A DNA stretch of 64,000 bases. It comes from Balanoglossus misakiensis (taxonomy: Eukaryota > Hemichordata). Shown here piece after piece: positions 43,797 through 58,567 of the stretch; the stretch's first letter is position 1; each line of letters opens with the position of its first letter. The stretch is from NCBI GenBank assembly GCA_040954595.2, contig CM082591.2, forward strand, positions 9,052,001-9,116,000. Direction: 5' to 3'. Both the position numbers and the translations under genes were made by a program. Under the pieces are notes generated by a model. That model did no database searches and was not told the DNA's origin. It saw nothing but the letters and a program-made list of their open reading frames with translations.

Positions 43797-43892
43797 ATGG
43801 CTCGGTCGATTGAAAAAGTGAAAACAGTTTTGAACTCGGGGCATAATTGCGCACCAGAAACAGAGTCTGAATTAGTGCCAGAATTATTACTC
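43797..43892 (+). other. Short open stretch at the right edge of the block
   Basis: ATG at 43797 opens a frame MARSIEKVKTVLNSGHNC and onward that runs into the LINE at 43893. It may be an exon start or chance. No similarity is recognised. Confidence 0.2.
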
Positions 43893-45093
43893 TTTAAGAC
43901 TAATATAGAAGACCGACAGCAGTATGTCAAGGTCAATAATTGTACTTCAAAAGCGAAAAGGATCTCCTGTGGAATTCCACAGGGATCAATTCTAGGTCCA
44001 CTTCTTTTTCTAGTATATATAAATGATATCTGAAGGTCCTCAGACTATTTTCAATTCAGGTTATTTGCTGACGATACCAATTTATTTTGTTCAGATAAGC
44101 AGGACAAAATCGATCTTGCCACTCTGAATGTTGAGGTAACTAAAGTACAGACCTGGTGTAAGTCAAATAAACTTTTACTATTAATATTGACAAAACAAAC
44201 TATGTTATTTTCAAAACAGCCCAGGCGAAGTTTAAGCCTGAGGGGGATTTATATCTCTCTGATTTACCAATACAAAATGTTTCATCTGCTGTTTATCTTG
44301 GAGTTACTCTTGACTCATCATTATCCTGGAAGTCTCACATCAACATTATTTTTAAGAAGGTTCGCCAAAAAATCGGTATTATTTCTTATGTACGCCATTA
44401 TCTCCCTAAGTCTATAATTGTATTATTATACAATTGTCTTATCCTTCCCCATATAATGTATTGTATCGAAATATGGGGAAATGCGTATAAAACCTATTTA
44501 GATTGTATTTTCCAATTGCAAAAGAGACTTGTGAGACTTATAACATTTTCTAGCCCAAATACACATAGTGCACCACTTTTTCAGCTACCTGGAATTCTTA
44601 ATGTTTATAAACTCTGTAAATTTCAAACTTGTGTTTTTGCGTGTGATCTAAAGGCAGGGCATTAAGCCCACTCACTAGATCGCTATGCTTCATTTGTATC
44701 ACACAAATATTTTACAAGATTTGCCTCTTCTGATAAGTTTACGCTTCCCAAAGTAAAACTTACTTCATCTCAAAATAATTTATACTATTCTATTGCCAAG
44801 CATTGGAATGAAATTCTTACACAAATAAAATCAATTCAATCAAGGAATTTATTTAAAAGCTCTCTGAAAATGTATCTATTGAGCATAGATTAATTTAACC
44901 TATGTTATAAACATATTTACTTCGTCACCGCGTTCTTTGACTACCAACTATTGCTTTGTGATATGAATTGGCAATTATAGTAATTGTTTCAATGATTTGT
45001 ATGTATTTAGGGCCAGGGACACGATTAGTTCCACTAGAACTACTTCCCTGGTCCGCACCAGTTACGTCAAATGCATCTATCTGATGAAATAAA

Positions 45094-45127
<34 letters not shown>
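43893..45127 (+). pseudogene. Inverted copy of the CR1/L2-like LINE, reverse transcriptase
   Basis: Reverse complement of about 11062-12260. It carries GIPQGSILGPLLFLVYINDI at 43974, the FADDTNLF region near 44065, and the thumb and tail motifs to about 44990, ending with AATAAA and a TATC tetranucleotide tail at 45102-45127. The RT is broken by a stop after INDI and by frameshifts. Confidence 0.85.
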
Positions 45128-45128
<1 letters not shown>

Positions 45129-45545
45129 CCATGTGAAAGTTGAAATCACCAAGTATAAGTAATTTTCCAGGCGAAACGACAACGCACTCCAGTAACGATG
45201 TAAATTCGCTGAAGAATGCTGTGGGTGTTGAACCATTTTTCCTTGACTGTGGTGGACGATAAACAACTATCATGTGGATCATTTCAGACTTTACGCCACC
45301 ACTACGAGATGCACCAGGAGAGTTGTAGATATTATAACCAATCAACGATGAGCAAAGTTCATCATAGTCAAATGCTGTTTTGAGTCACTCAGCCAAGATT
45401 CCGTTACTACAAGGTCATCTTCTCATGAATAATAGAACATACAGCTGGTATTTTGTTGTTCAATGTCACAGTACCATTTACATGAGAAGCTGCAACAATA
45501 TTATCAGGACCCGTATTTTTCAAAAGCTGGGCATTACAATAATTT
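45118..45545 (-). pseudogene. Inverted copy of CR1-like LINE endonuclease N-terminus
   Basis: Reverse complement of about 10530-11061. Minus-strand motifs include [22 protein letters not shown] and [14 protein letters not shown]. It is broken by frameshifts, including one within the glycine-rich segment. Confidence 0.8.
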
Positions 45546-46722
45546 CATTTGACGTGTTGTCGACCCACGAATAGTTCCCCCCCCCCCCCGAAGATCATGA
45601 ACAAACAACTCATTTACGGTATTTTTGAAAAGCTGCACATCCATAGGCTAAAGAGATTTGGTTATGGTAATCAATATTACATGCAAACAAATTTTTCACC
45701 ATGTTTGATGAAAAAATGACACACGGGGTAGAGGTTGATTAACCTCCATTGTGGACTTCTCTCCTAGATGAAAGGTCATCATTAACTCCCCAGTAGTATC
45801 ATAATTAATGCAAGTTGATGAGTTTGTTGCTAGCTTTCACAGAGAGCCAAGTGTCTCTTCACATTTCGAGCAGGGGTGAGTATATCCATTTTGAATCTAC
45901 TCTGTCCCCATATCAGTAAATAAAATAATTTAGTCGTCCTGCAACCTGGTTTCGTGGTCTCGCTTTTTCCCCATTTTTCATTAGAATATACGTAGAATTT
46001 TGAGTAAACACTTGCAAAATGGTCGTTTTTTAAAATTTTCACAACAGGTTTTGATAGAGCTGTTCAGATATTTTCAACATATGAAAAATATCACTGTATT
46101 TGAAAAGTCGACCAATGAAATTATCACATAAGAGATGATCATAAATTGAAGTGTTATATTCTTTCAGATTTCTGCCTACACTTCCCATCTGCAGCTAGAC
46201 AAGCTGCGTTTGTGATCTCCGAAGGTATGACTATTGTATGGCTTTATGTCATCAATGAGACTGAGCTTATATTGTTTGGAAAGTAAAATTATTTTCAATC
46301 TAACCAAAAACTTCATCAGAGGATTATTTCAACGGGCTGATAAATGTGACGCATATCAATGGAGACACACACACACAGTATAATGCATTTCCTTAAAGCC
46401 CCAGATTTTCTCGTGTTTATCCCTTTTTCATCATCGAAAATTGCCCATTTTTCCCGTACATTTATCATGGAATACTACATAATGAAGATATAAGAAACAT
46501 TTGGGCAACTGTAGCTACATGCAAGCTGTAAATATTGCCCGAAACACTTGAGGGGTATGAGGCAGGGCCAGTGACATGCATGACGATAGATGTAGTTTTG
46601 GAAGCAATGCGGACAGAAAATGGCTAGATACTAGACTACCTAAATTGTTCAGAACCTGTCAATGAAAACAAGACAATATTCATCAACAACGGATTTTTTT
46701 AATAATATATTTAATAATGCAA
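45546..46722. repeat. Inverted copy of 9384-10516
   Basis: Non-coding sequence matching the reverse complement of 9384-10516 with substitutions and small indels, including the G/C homopolymer (C-run near 45580). The match ends near 46722, the same breakpoint seen at 9383. Confidence 0.8.
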
Positions 46723-47440
46723 AACAAAACAATAACATTAAACAGATCAAAAAACTACAGTACACGAAAAAGACAAAGGATAGAGATTAGGACGAAAAAG
46801 AAAGCAAGGCTACGGAGTTGAAATCCGTTTAACAGATGCATTTACACTGGTGTTTCTCAAGTGTTCCATTTTTTTAATGCAATACAATATTCGACTTCTG
46901 TTACCATGTTCATGTAATTGTGTCATACATGTCTCTGAGGGTTTTTAAAATGACTAACATATATATTTTTGGCAAGAATAAGTAGATGTACCATATCTAT
47001 ACTAATTAGCCCGCTGATCCTAAACTTTTTAGAGCTTCGTACACTGGAAGTAAAAATAACAATGTCAAATGCAAAAAAAAAATTAAAATTGTGCGAAACG
47101 CGCAACGACTATGACGTCATTCTTCTACACTACAGTGGCCGAAGATATCACAATATTGCACAGTAAAAAAACCTTCCCATGCCACCTACCCTATTTCTGT
47201 AAACCATGTAATAGGAACAGCACATACTTTTTCGTTTTGCCTCAAGTTGTATATCAATGTTAAAATCATCAAATAAATACAATATTCCCTCCAAAAAGCT
47301 TTAACAACTGAGCAAAACCGTAATCGATGTCATATAGAATCAGAGTATTCGAAACAGAAGTTACAAAGCTCGCTGTCAACTTTACCCAGTTTCTTCAAAA
47401 CCTTGTTCTTGTAGATATTTCTGTGAAGATAAAATTGAAA
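46723..47440 (-). pseudogene. L1/Tx1-like LINE, C-terminal fragment
   Basis: Minus-strand pieces read YKNKVLKKLGKVDSELCNFC (the cysteine tail region of an L1/Tx1-type RT), then, after a stop, VVKAF, and further on ISIDMVHLLILAKNIYVSHF. They are in the order expected for the RT C-terminus. It is disrupted by stops and cut upstream by the megasatellite region. Confidence 0.6.
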
Positions 47441-47499
47441 AACTTCTATATTTAGATTCGTATGGAATCTAAATGTAGAATTATTGTAGTAGGTATGAA

Positions 47500-47613
47500 A
47501 TATGGCAGTCTGTAGGAGTGTGGTAGTTTGTGTGTATGGAGGGCGCTTGTTTGTATGTATGGAGGTTGGTTGCAATGATGATTGTGATGATGATGATGAT
47601 GATGATGATTGTA

Positions 47614-47651
<38 letters not shown>

Positions 47652-47699
47652 AGTGATGTTTGTATGTTTGTTTGTTTGTAGGTATGTATGGAGGTAAGG

Positions 47700-47739
<40 letters not shown>

Positions 47740-49376
47740 AATGAAGATGATGATGATTGTGATGATGATGAAGATGAAAATGAAGATTATGATGATGATG
47801 ATAATGATGAAGATGATGATGATAAAAATGAAGATGAAAATGAAGATGATGATGAAGATGATGATGATTGTGATGATGATGATGAAGATAAAGATGATGA
47901 AGATGAAGATGAAGATGATAATGATGATGATGATGGAGGTTTGTTTGTTTGTATGTTTGTTTGTAGGTATGTATGGAGGTAAGATGATGATAATGATAAT
48001 GATTGTGATGATGATGATGAAGATAAAGATGATGAAGATGAAGATGAAGATGATAATGATGATGATGATGGAGGTTTGTTTGTTTGTTTGTTTGTTTGTA
48101 GGTATGTAAGGAGGTAAGGTGATGATGATGATGAAGATGAAGATGGAGATGATGATTGTGATGATGATGAAGAAGATGATGATGATGATAAGGAGGATGA
48201 TGATGATGATGAAGATGATGATGATAATGATGATTGTGATGATGATGATTGTGATTGTGATGATGATGAAGATGAAGCAGAAAAAGATGATGATGATAAT
48301 GATGAAGATGATGATGATGATGATTGTGATGGTGATTGTGATGATGATGAAGATGAAGAAGATGAAGAAGATAAAGATGATGATGATGATTGTGATGATG
48401 ATGATTGTGATGGTGATGATTGTGATGGTGATTGTGAAGATGATGAAGATGAAGAAGATGAAGAAGATAAAGATGATGATGATGATGATGAAGATGATGA
48501 TGATAATGGATGAAGGTTTGTTTGTTTGTTTGTTTGTTTGTAGGTAGGTATGGATGTAAGGTGATGAAGATGATGAAGATGATGATGAAGATGATGATGA
48601 AGATGATTGTGATGATGATGAAAATGATGATGATGAAAATGAAGAAGATATAGATGATGATGATGATGATGATGATGATGAAGATGACGATGATGATTGT
48701 GATGATGATGATGGAATAATGATGATGAAAATGATGATTGTGATGAAGATGATAATGATGATTGTGATGATGATGATGATGAAGATGATGATAATGATGA
48801 TTGTGATGAAGATGATGATGATGATGATAATGATGATTGTGATGATGATGATGATGATGAAGATGATGATGATGATGTTGATGAAGATGATGAAGATGAT
48901 GATGATGATTATAATGATGATTGTGATGATGATGATGATGAAGATGATGATGAAGATGAAGATGATGATGAAGATGATGATGAAGATGACGATAGTGATG
49001 ATGATGATGATGATGATGATGATAATAATGAAAATGATGATGATGATGATGATGATTGTGATGATGAAGATGAAGATGATGAAGATGATGATTAGGATGA
49101 TGATGATGATGATTAAGATGATGAAGATGATGATGATGATAGATAGAGGTTTGTTTGTTTGTTGGTTGGTTTGTTTGTAGGTAAGTATGGAGGTAAGGTG
49201 ATGATGATGATGATGATGATGATGATAAAGATGAAGATGATGATGATTGTGATTGATGATGATGATGGAATGATAATTATGATGATGATGATGATTGATG
49301 ATGGTGATGATGATGATGATGATGATTAAGATGATGATGATGATGATTGTGATGATGATGATGATGATGATGATGC

Positions 49377-49407
<31 letters not shown>

Positions 49408-49871
49408 TGTGATGATGAAGATGATGAAGATGAAGATTGTGATGGAATGATGATGATGTTGAAAATGATGAAAATGATGATGATGAAAATGATGATGATG
49501 ATGATGATGATGGAATGATGATGATGAAGATGAAGATGATGAAGATGAAGGTGATGATGATGATGATGGATGGAGGTTTGTTTGTTTGTAGGTATGTATG
49601 GAGGTAAGGTGATGAAGATGATAAAGATGATGATGATGATGATGATGAAGATTGTGATGGTGATTGTGAAGATGATGAAGATGAAGAAGATAAAGATGAT
49701 GATGATGATGATGAAGATGATGATGATGATGATGATAATAGATGAAGGTTTGTTTGTTTGTTTGTTTGTTTGTATGTAGGTATGGATGTAAGGTGATGAA
49801 GATGATGAAGATGATGATGAAGATGATTGTGATGATGATGAAATGATAATGATGAAAATGAAGAAGATATA

Positions 49872-49904
<33 letters not shown>

Positions 49905-50079
49905 GATGACGATGATGATTGTAAATGATGATGATGGAATGATGATGATTAAAATGATGAAGATGATGATGATGATGATGATGGAATTATGATGATGATG
50001 ATGATGATGATTAAGATGATTATGATGATGATGATAGTGATGAAGAAGATGATGATGATGATGATAATGATGATGAATT

Positions 50080-50115
<36 letters not shown>

Positions 50116-50285
50116 GTGATGATGATGAAGATGAAGATGAAGATGAAGAAGATAAAGATGATGATGATGATGAAGATGATGATGATGATGATGATAATGA
50201 TGATTGTGATGATGAAAATGAAGATGATGATGATTGTGATGGTGATTGTGATGATGATGAAGATGAAGAAGATGAAGCGGAAAAA

Positions 50286-50327
<42 letters not shown>

Positions 50328-50622
50328 GATGATGATGATGATGGATGAAGGTTTGTTTGTTTGTTTGTAGGTATGGAGGTAAGGTGATGAAGATGATGAA
50401 GATGATGATGAAGATGATTGTGATGATGATTGTGATGATGATGAAGATGAAAATGAAGAAGATATAGATGATGATGATGATGAAGATGATGATGATGGAA
50501 TGATGATGAAAATGATGAAGATGATGATGATGAAGATGATGATGATGATGATGGGATGATGATAATTGTGATGATGAAGATGATGATGAAGATGATGATG
50601 ATGATGATGATAATGATGATTG

Positions 50623-50660
<38 letters not shown>

Positions 50661-51511
50661 TAATGATGATGATGATGATGGTGAGGATGATGATGAAGAT
50701 GATGATGATGAAGATGATGATGATTGTGATGATGATGAAGATGAAGATGATGATGATAATGATGATTGTGATGATGATGATGATGATGAAGATGAAGATG
50801 ATGATGATGATGATGATGAAGATGATGATGAAGATGATGATGATGATGATGATTGTGATGATGATGAAGATGAAGATGATGATGATGATGATGATGATTG
50901 AGATGATAATAATGAAGATGATGATGATGATGATGATGATAGTGATGTTTGTATGTTTGTTTGTTTGTAGGTATGTATGGAGGTAAGGTGATGATGATAA
51001 TGATGATGATGATGATGATGATGATGAAAATGAAGATGATGATGATTGTGATGATGATGAAGATGAAAATGAAGATTATGATGATGATGATAATGATGAA
51101 GATGATGATGATAAAAATGAAGATGAAAATGAAGATGATGATGAAGATGATGATGATTGTGATGATGATGAAGATAAAGATGATGAAGATGAAGATGAAG
51201 ATGATAATGATGATGATGAATGGAGGTTTGTTTGTTTGTATGTTTGTTTGTAGGTATGTATGATGATGATAATGATAATGATTGTGATGATGATGATGAA
51301 GATAAAGATGATGAAGATGAAGATGAAGATGATAATGATGATGATGATGGAGGTTTGTTTGTTTGTTTGTTTGTTTGTAGGTATGTAAGGAGGTAAGGTG
51401 ATGATGATGATGAAGATGAAGATGGAGATGATGATTGTGATGATGATGAAGAAGATGATGATGATGATAAGGAGGATGATGATGATGATGAAGATGATGA
51501 TGATAATGATG
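47500..51511. repeat. GAT megasatellite, zone 1 (TTTG-type spacers)
   Basis: Mostly GAT/GAA/AAT trinucleotides, interrupted about every 130-640 bases by spacers of the form TTTGTTTGTAGGTATGTATG then GAGGTAAGG. About eleven spacers lie at roughly 47656, 47936, 48070, 48512, 49145, 49570, 49745, 50348, 50945, 51225 and 51351. The plus strand has almost no C. The piece 47645-48232 recurs nearly intact at 50938-51511, a higher-order repeat. Confidence 0.95.
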
Positions 51512-51611
51512 NNNNNNNNNNNNNNNNNNNNNNNNNNNNNNNNNNNNNNNNNNNNNNNNNNNNNNNNNNNNNNNNNNNNNNNNNNNNNNNNNNNNNNNNN
51601 NNNNNNNNNNN
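51512..51611. other. Assembly gap of 100 N
   Basis: Exactly 100 unknown bases, the usual placeholder for a gap of unknown size. It lies at the switch between the two spacer families of the megasatellite. Confidence 0.99.
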
Positions 51612-51636
51612 GGAATGAGTGATGATGATGATGATA

Positions 51637-51681
<45 letters not shown>

Positions 51682-52388
51682 GTGATGATGATGATGATGA
51701 TGAAGGTGATGATGGAATGATGATGAAAATGATGAAGATGATGATGATGATGATGGTGATGAAATGATGATGATTAAGATGATGATGATGATGATGAAGA
51801 TGATAAAGATGATGGTGATGATGATGAAGATGAAAATGATGAAGATAATGATGAAGATAATGATGAAGATGATGGTGATGATGATGATGATGATGATGAA
51901 GATGATAAAGATGATGGTGATGATGATGAAGATGAAAATGATGAAGATAATGATGAAGATAATGATGAAGATGATGGTGATGATGATGGTGATGATGATG
52001 ATGATGATGATGATGAAGATGATGATGATGATGATGGTGGTGTGTGCGAATGAGTGTGGTTTGTATGATGTGTGCGGTGTGTGTGGTTGTATGGTGTGTG
52101 CGGTGAGTGGGAATGAGTGATGATGATGATGATGATGATGATGATAATGATGATGATGATGATGATGATGGAATGATGATGATGATGGTGATGATGATGA
52201 AGATGATGGAATGATGATGGTGATAAGGATGATGATGATGATGATGATGATGATTGTGATGATGATGATGATGATGAAGGTGATGAAGGAATGATGATGA
52301 AAATGATGATGATGATGATGATGATGATGGTGATGAAATGATGATGATAAAAGAAGATGATGAAGATGATGATGAAGATGATGATGGA

Positions 52389-52421
<33 letters not shown>

Positions 52422-53038
52422 GTGGTGGTGTGTGCGAATGAGTGCAGTTTGTATGATGTGTGCGGTGTGTGTGGTTGTATGGTGTGTGCGGTGAGTGGGA
52501 ATGAGAGATGATGATGATGATGATGATGAAGATGATGGTGATGATGATGATGAAGATGATGGAATGATGATGATGATGAAAATGATGAAGAATATGATGA
52601 AGATGATGATGATGATGGTGATGATGATGATGATTAAGATGATGATGATGATGATGATGAAGATGATAAAGATGATGGTGATGATGATGAAGATGAAAAT
52701 GATGAAGATAATGATGAAGATAATGATGAAGATGATGGTGATGATGATGGTGATGATGATGATGATGATGATGAAGATGATGATGATAATAAGGAAAGAT
52801 GATAGTGATGATGATGATGAAAATGATGAAGATGATGGAATGATGAAGATGAATAAGATGAAGAAGATAAAGATGATGATGATGATGATGATGAAGATGG
52901 TTATGAAATGATGATGATGATGATGATGATGATGATGGTGGTGGTGTGTGCGAATGAGTGCAGTTTGTATGATGTATGCGCTGTGTGTGGTTGTATGGTG
53001 TGTGCGGTGAGTGGGAATGAGAAATGATGATGATGATA

Positions 53039-53082
<44 letters not shown>

Positions 53083-53483
53083 ATGATGATGAAGATGATG
53101 GTGATGATGATGATGATGAAGATGATGGAATGATGATGATGATGAAAATGATGAAGAAGATGATGAAGATGATGATGATGATGGTGATGATGATGATGAT
53201 TAAGATGATGATGATGATGATGATGATGATGAAGATGATAAAGATGATGGTGATGATGATGAAGATGAAAATGATGAAGATAATGATGAAGATAATGATG
53301 AAGATGATGGTGATGATGATGGTGATGATGATGATGATGATGAAGATGATGATGATGATAAGGAAAGATGATAGTGATGATGATGATGAAGATGATGAAG
53401 ATGATGGAATGATGAAGATGAATAAGATGAAGAAGATAAAGATGATGATGATGATGATGATGAAGATGGTGATGAAATGATGA

Positions 53484-53515
<32 letters not shown>

Positions 53516-53607
53516 TGTGCGAATGAGTGCAGTTTGTATGATGTATGCGGTGTGTGTGGTTGTATGGTGTGTGCGGTGAGTGGGAATGAGAGATGATGAT
53601 GATGATA

Positions 53608-53639
<32 letters not shown>

Positions 53640-53939
53640 GATGATGGTGATGATGATGATGAAGATGATGGAATGATGATGATGATGAAAATGATGAAGA
53701 AGATGATGAAGATGATGATGATGATGGTGATGATGATGATGATTAAGATGATGATGATGATGATGATGATGAAGATGATAAAGATGATGGTGATGATGAT
53801 GAAGATGAAAATGATGAAGATGATGGAATGATAAAGATGAATAAGATGAAGAAGATAAAGATGATGATGATGATGATGAAGATGATGATGATGATGATGA
53901 AGATGATGAAGATGATGATGATGATGATGATGATGATTG

Positions 53940-53974
<35 letters not shown>

Positions 53975-54204
53975 ATGATGATGATGATGATGAAGACGAT
54001 GATGGAATGATGATGAAAATGATGAAGATGATGATGATGATGGAATGATGATGATAAAAGAAGATGACGAAGATGATAAATGAAGATGATGATGGAATGA
54101 TGATGAAGATGATGATGATGGTGGTGGTGTGGGCGAATGAGTGTGGTTTGTATGATGTGTGCGGTGTGTGTGGTTGTATGGTGTGTGCGGTGAGTGGGAA
54201 TGAG

Positions 54205-54253
<49 letters not shown>

Positions 54254-54832
54254 ATGATGATGAAGATGATGGTGATGATGATGAAGGTGATGGAATGATG
54301 ATGATGATGATGAAGGTGATGAAATGATGATGATAAAAGAAGATGATGAAGATGATGATGAAGATGATGATGGAATGATGATGAAGATGATGGTGATGAT
54401 GATGAAGGTGATGGAATGATGATGATGGAATGATGAAGGTGATGATGGAATGATGATGAAAATGATGAAGATGATGAAGATGATGATGGTGATGAAATGA
54501 TGATGATAAAAGAAGATGATGAAGATGATGATGAAGATGATGGTGATGATGATGGTGATGATGATGAAGATGATGATGATGGAATGATGATGATGATGAT
54601 GATGATGATAAGGAAAGATGATAGTGATGATGATGATGATGATGATGAAGATGATGATGATGATGATAAGGAAAGATGATAGTGATGATGATGATGAAGA
54701 TGATGAAGATGATGGAATGATGAAGATGAATAAGATGAAGAAGATAAAGATGATGATGATGATGATGTAGATGGTGATGAAATGATGATGATAAAAGAAG
54801 ATGATGAAGATGATGATGAAGATGATGATGGA

Positions 54833-54868
<36 letters not shown>

Positions 54869-54966
54869 GTGGTGTGTGCGAATGAGTGCAGTTTGTATGA
54901 TGTATGCGGTGTGTGTGGTTGTATGGTGTGTGCGGTGAGTGGGAATGAGAGATGATGATGATGATA

Positions 54967-55016
<50 letters not shown>

Positions 55017-55229
55017 ATGATGATGAAGATGATGGTGATGATGATGAAGATGATGGAATGATGATGATGATGAAAATGATGAAGAAGATGATGAAGATGA
55101 TGATGATGATGGTGATGATGATGATGATTAAGATGATGATGATGATGATGATGATGAAGATGATAAAGATGATGGTGATGATGATGAAGATGAAAATGAT
55201 GAAGATAATGATGAAGATAATGATGATGG

Positions 55230-55296
<67 letters not shown>

Positions 55297-55417
55297 GATG
55301 ATGAAGATGATGGAATGATAAAGATGAATAAGATGAAGAAGATAAAGATGATGATGATGATGATGAAGATGATGATGATGATGATGAAGATGATGAAGAT
55401 GATGATGATGATGATTG

Positions 55418-55461
<44 letters not shown>

Positions 55462-55690
55462 ATGATGATGATGATGATGAAGATGATGATGGAATGATGA
55501 TGAAAATGATGAAGATGATGATGATGATGGAATGATGATGATAAAAGAAGATGACGAAGATGATAATGAAGATGATGATGGAATGATGATGAAGATGATG
55601 ATGATGGTGGTGGTGTGGGCGAATGAGTGCGGTTTGTATGATGTGTGCGGTGTGTGTGGTTGTATGGTGTGTGCGGTGAGTGGGAATGAG

Positions 55691-55742
<52 letters not shown>

Positions 55743-56210
55743 ATGATGATGAAGATGATGGTGATGATGATGAAGGTGATGGAATGATGATGATGATAAG
55801 GATGATGATGATGATGAAGGTGATGATGGAATGATGATGAAAATGATGAAGATGATGAAGATGATGATGGTGATGAAATGATGATGATAAAAGAAGATGA
55901 TGAAGATGATGATGAAGATGATGGTGATGATGATGGTGATGATGATGAAGATGATGATGATGGAATGATGATGATGATGATGATGATAAGGAAAGATGAT
56001 AGTGATGATGATGATGATGATGATGAAGATGATGATGATGATGATAAGGAAAGATGATAGTGATGATGATGATGAAGATGATGAAGATGATGGAATGATG
56101 AAGATGAATAAGATGAAGAAGATAAAGATGATGATGATGATGATGTAGATGGTGATGAAATGATGATGATAAAAGAAGATGATGAAGATGATGATGAAGA
56201 TGATGATGGA

Positions 56211-56255
<45 letters not shown>

Positions 56256-56353
56256 GTGGTGTGTGCGAATGAGTGCAGTTTGTATGATGTATGCGGTGTG
56301 TGTGGTTGTATGGTGTGTGCGGTGAGTGGGAATGAGAGATGATGATGATGATA

Positions 56354-56397
<44 letters not shown>

Positions 56398-57366
56398 ATG
56401 ATGATGAAGATGATGGTGATGATGATGAAGATGATGGAATGATGATGATGATGAAAATGATGAAGAAGATGATGAAGATGATGATGATGATGGTGATGAT
56501 GATGATGATTAAGATGATGATGATGATGATGATGATGAAGATGATAAAGATGATGGTGATGATGATGAAGATGAAAATGATGAAGATAATGATGAAGATA
56601 ATGATGAAGATGATGGTGATGATGATGATGATGATGAAGATGATGAAGATGATGAAGATGATGGAATGATAAAGATGAATAAGATGAAGAAGATAAAGAT
56701 GATGATGATGATGATGATGAAGATGATGATGATGATGAAGATGGTGAAGATGATGATGATGATGATGAAGATGATTGTGATGATGATGATGATTAAGATG
56801 ATGATGATGATGATGAAGATGATAAAGATGATGGTGATGATGATGAAGATGAAAATGATGAAGATAATGATGAAGATAATGATGAAGATGATGGTGATGA
56901 TGATGGTGATGATGATGAAAATGATGATGATGATAAGGAAAGATGATAGTGATGATGATGATGAAGATGATGAAGATGATGGAATGATAAAGATGAATAA
57001 GATGAAGAAGATAAAGATGATGATGATGATGATGATGAAGATGATGATGATGATGAAGATGATGAAGATGATGATGATGATGATGATGATGATTGTGATG
57101 ATGATGATGATGATGATGATTATGATGATGATGATGATGAAGATGATGATGGAATGATGATGAAAATGATGAAGATGATGATGATGATGGAATGATGATG
57201 ATAAAAAAGATGACGAAGATGATAATGAAGATGATGATGGAATGATGATGATGATGATGATGATTGTGGTGGTGTGGGCGAATGAGTGCGGTTTGTATGA
57301 TGTGTGCGGTGTGTGTGGTTGTATGGTGTGTGCGGTGAGTGGGAATGAGAGATGATGATGGTGATA

Positions 57367-57404
<38 letters not shown>

Positions 57405-58094
57405 ATGATGATGAAGATGATGGTGATGATGATGAAGATGATGGAATGATGATGATGATGAAAATGATGAAGAAGATGATGAAGATAATGATGATGATGG
57501 TGATGATGGTGATGATGATGATGATTAAGATGATGATGATGATGATGAAGATGATAAAGATGATGGTGATGATGATGAAGATGAAAATGATGAAGATAAT
57601 GATGAAGATAATGATGAAGATGATGGTGATGATGATGGTGATGATGATGATGATGATGATGATGAAAATGATGATGATGATAAGGAAAGATGATAGTGAT
57701 GATGATGATGAAGATGATGAAGATGATGGAATGATAAAGATGAATAAGATGAAGAAGATAAAGATGATGATGATGATGATGAAGATGATGATGATGATGA
57801 TGAAGATGATGAAGATGATGATGATGATGATGATGATTGTGATGATGATGATGATGATGATGATTATGATGATGATGATGATGAAGATGATGATGGAATG
57901 ATGATGAAAATGATGAAGATGATGATGATGATGGAATGATGATGATAAAAGAAGATGACGAAGATGATAATGAAGATGATGATGGAATGATGATGATGAT
58001 GATGATGATTGTGGTGGTGTGGGCGAATGAGTGCGGTTTGTATGATGTGTGCGGTGTGTGTGGTTGTATGGTGTGTGCGGTGAGTGGGAATGAG

Positions 58095-58134
<40 letters not shown>

Positions 58135-58536
58135 ATGATGATGAAGATGATGGTGATGATGATGAAGGTGATGGAATGATGATGATGATAAGGATGATGA
58201 TGATGATGAAGGTGATGATGGAATGATGATGAAAATGATGAAGATGATGAAGATGATGATGGTGATGAAATGATGATGATAAAAGAAGATGATGAAGATG
58301 ATGATGAAGATGATGGTGATGATGATGGTGATGATGATGAAGATGATGATAATGGAATGATGATGATGATGATGATGATATGGAAAGATGATAGTGATGA
58401 TGATGATGATGATGATGAAGATGATGATGATGATGATAAGGAAAGATGATAGTGATGATGATGATGAAGATGATGGAATGATGAAGATGAATAAGATGAA
58501 GAAGATAAAGATGATGATGATGATGAAGATGATGAA

Positions 58537-58567
<31 letters not shown>

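Larger units (their letters stand above)
39111..43892. mobile_element. Block with Kolobok-like transposase and ballast-domain gene, probable DNA transposon
   Basis: 4.8-kb block that interrupts the inverted LINE composite. Left of it the match corresponds to about 8010 (or 13190), right of it to about 7085 (or 12260), so roughly 0.9 kb of LINE is missing. Inside are exactly two convergent genes with short flanks. I could not find terminal inverted repeats or a TTAA duplication by eye, so the exact ends and the class are inferred from the transposase. Confidence 0.6.

Noticed and set aside
39111-43892. Terminal inverted repeats and TTAA duplication for the Kolobok-like block
   Set aside because: I compared both edges by eye and found only short chance matches. 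A TTAA occurs at the right edge but not at the left, so I do not claim ends.
43782-44033. 83-codon frame joining a short unknown stretch to LINE RT
   Set aside because: The fusion arises at the junction of two elements (43892/43893); there is no sign of selection or splicing.
47656-51400. Regularly spaced TTTGTTTG units resembling a CRISPR array
   Set aside because: Intervals are irregular (about 130-640 bases), the stretches between them are simple repeats rather than unique spacers, and the genome is animal.
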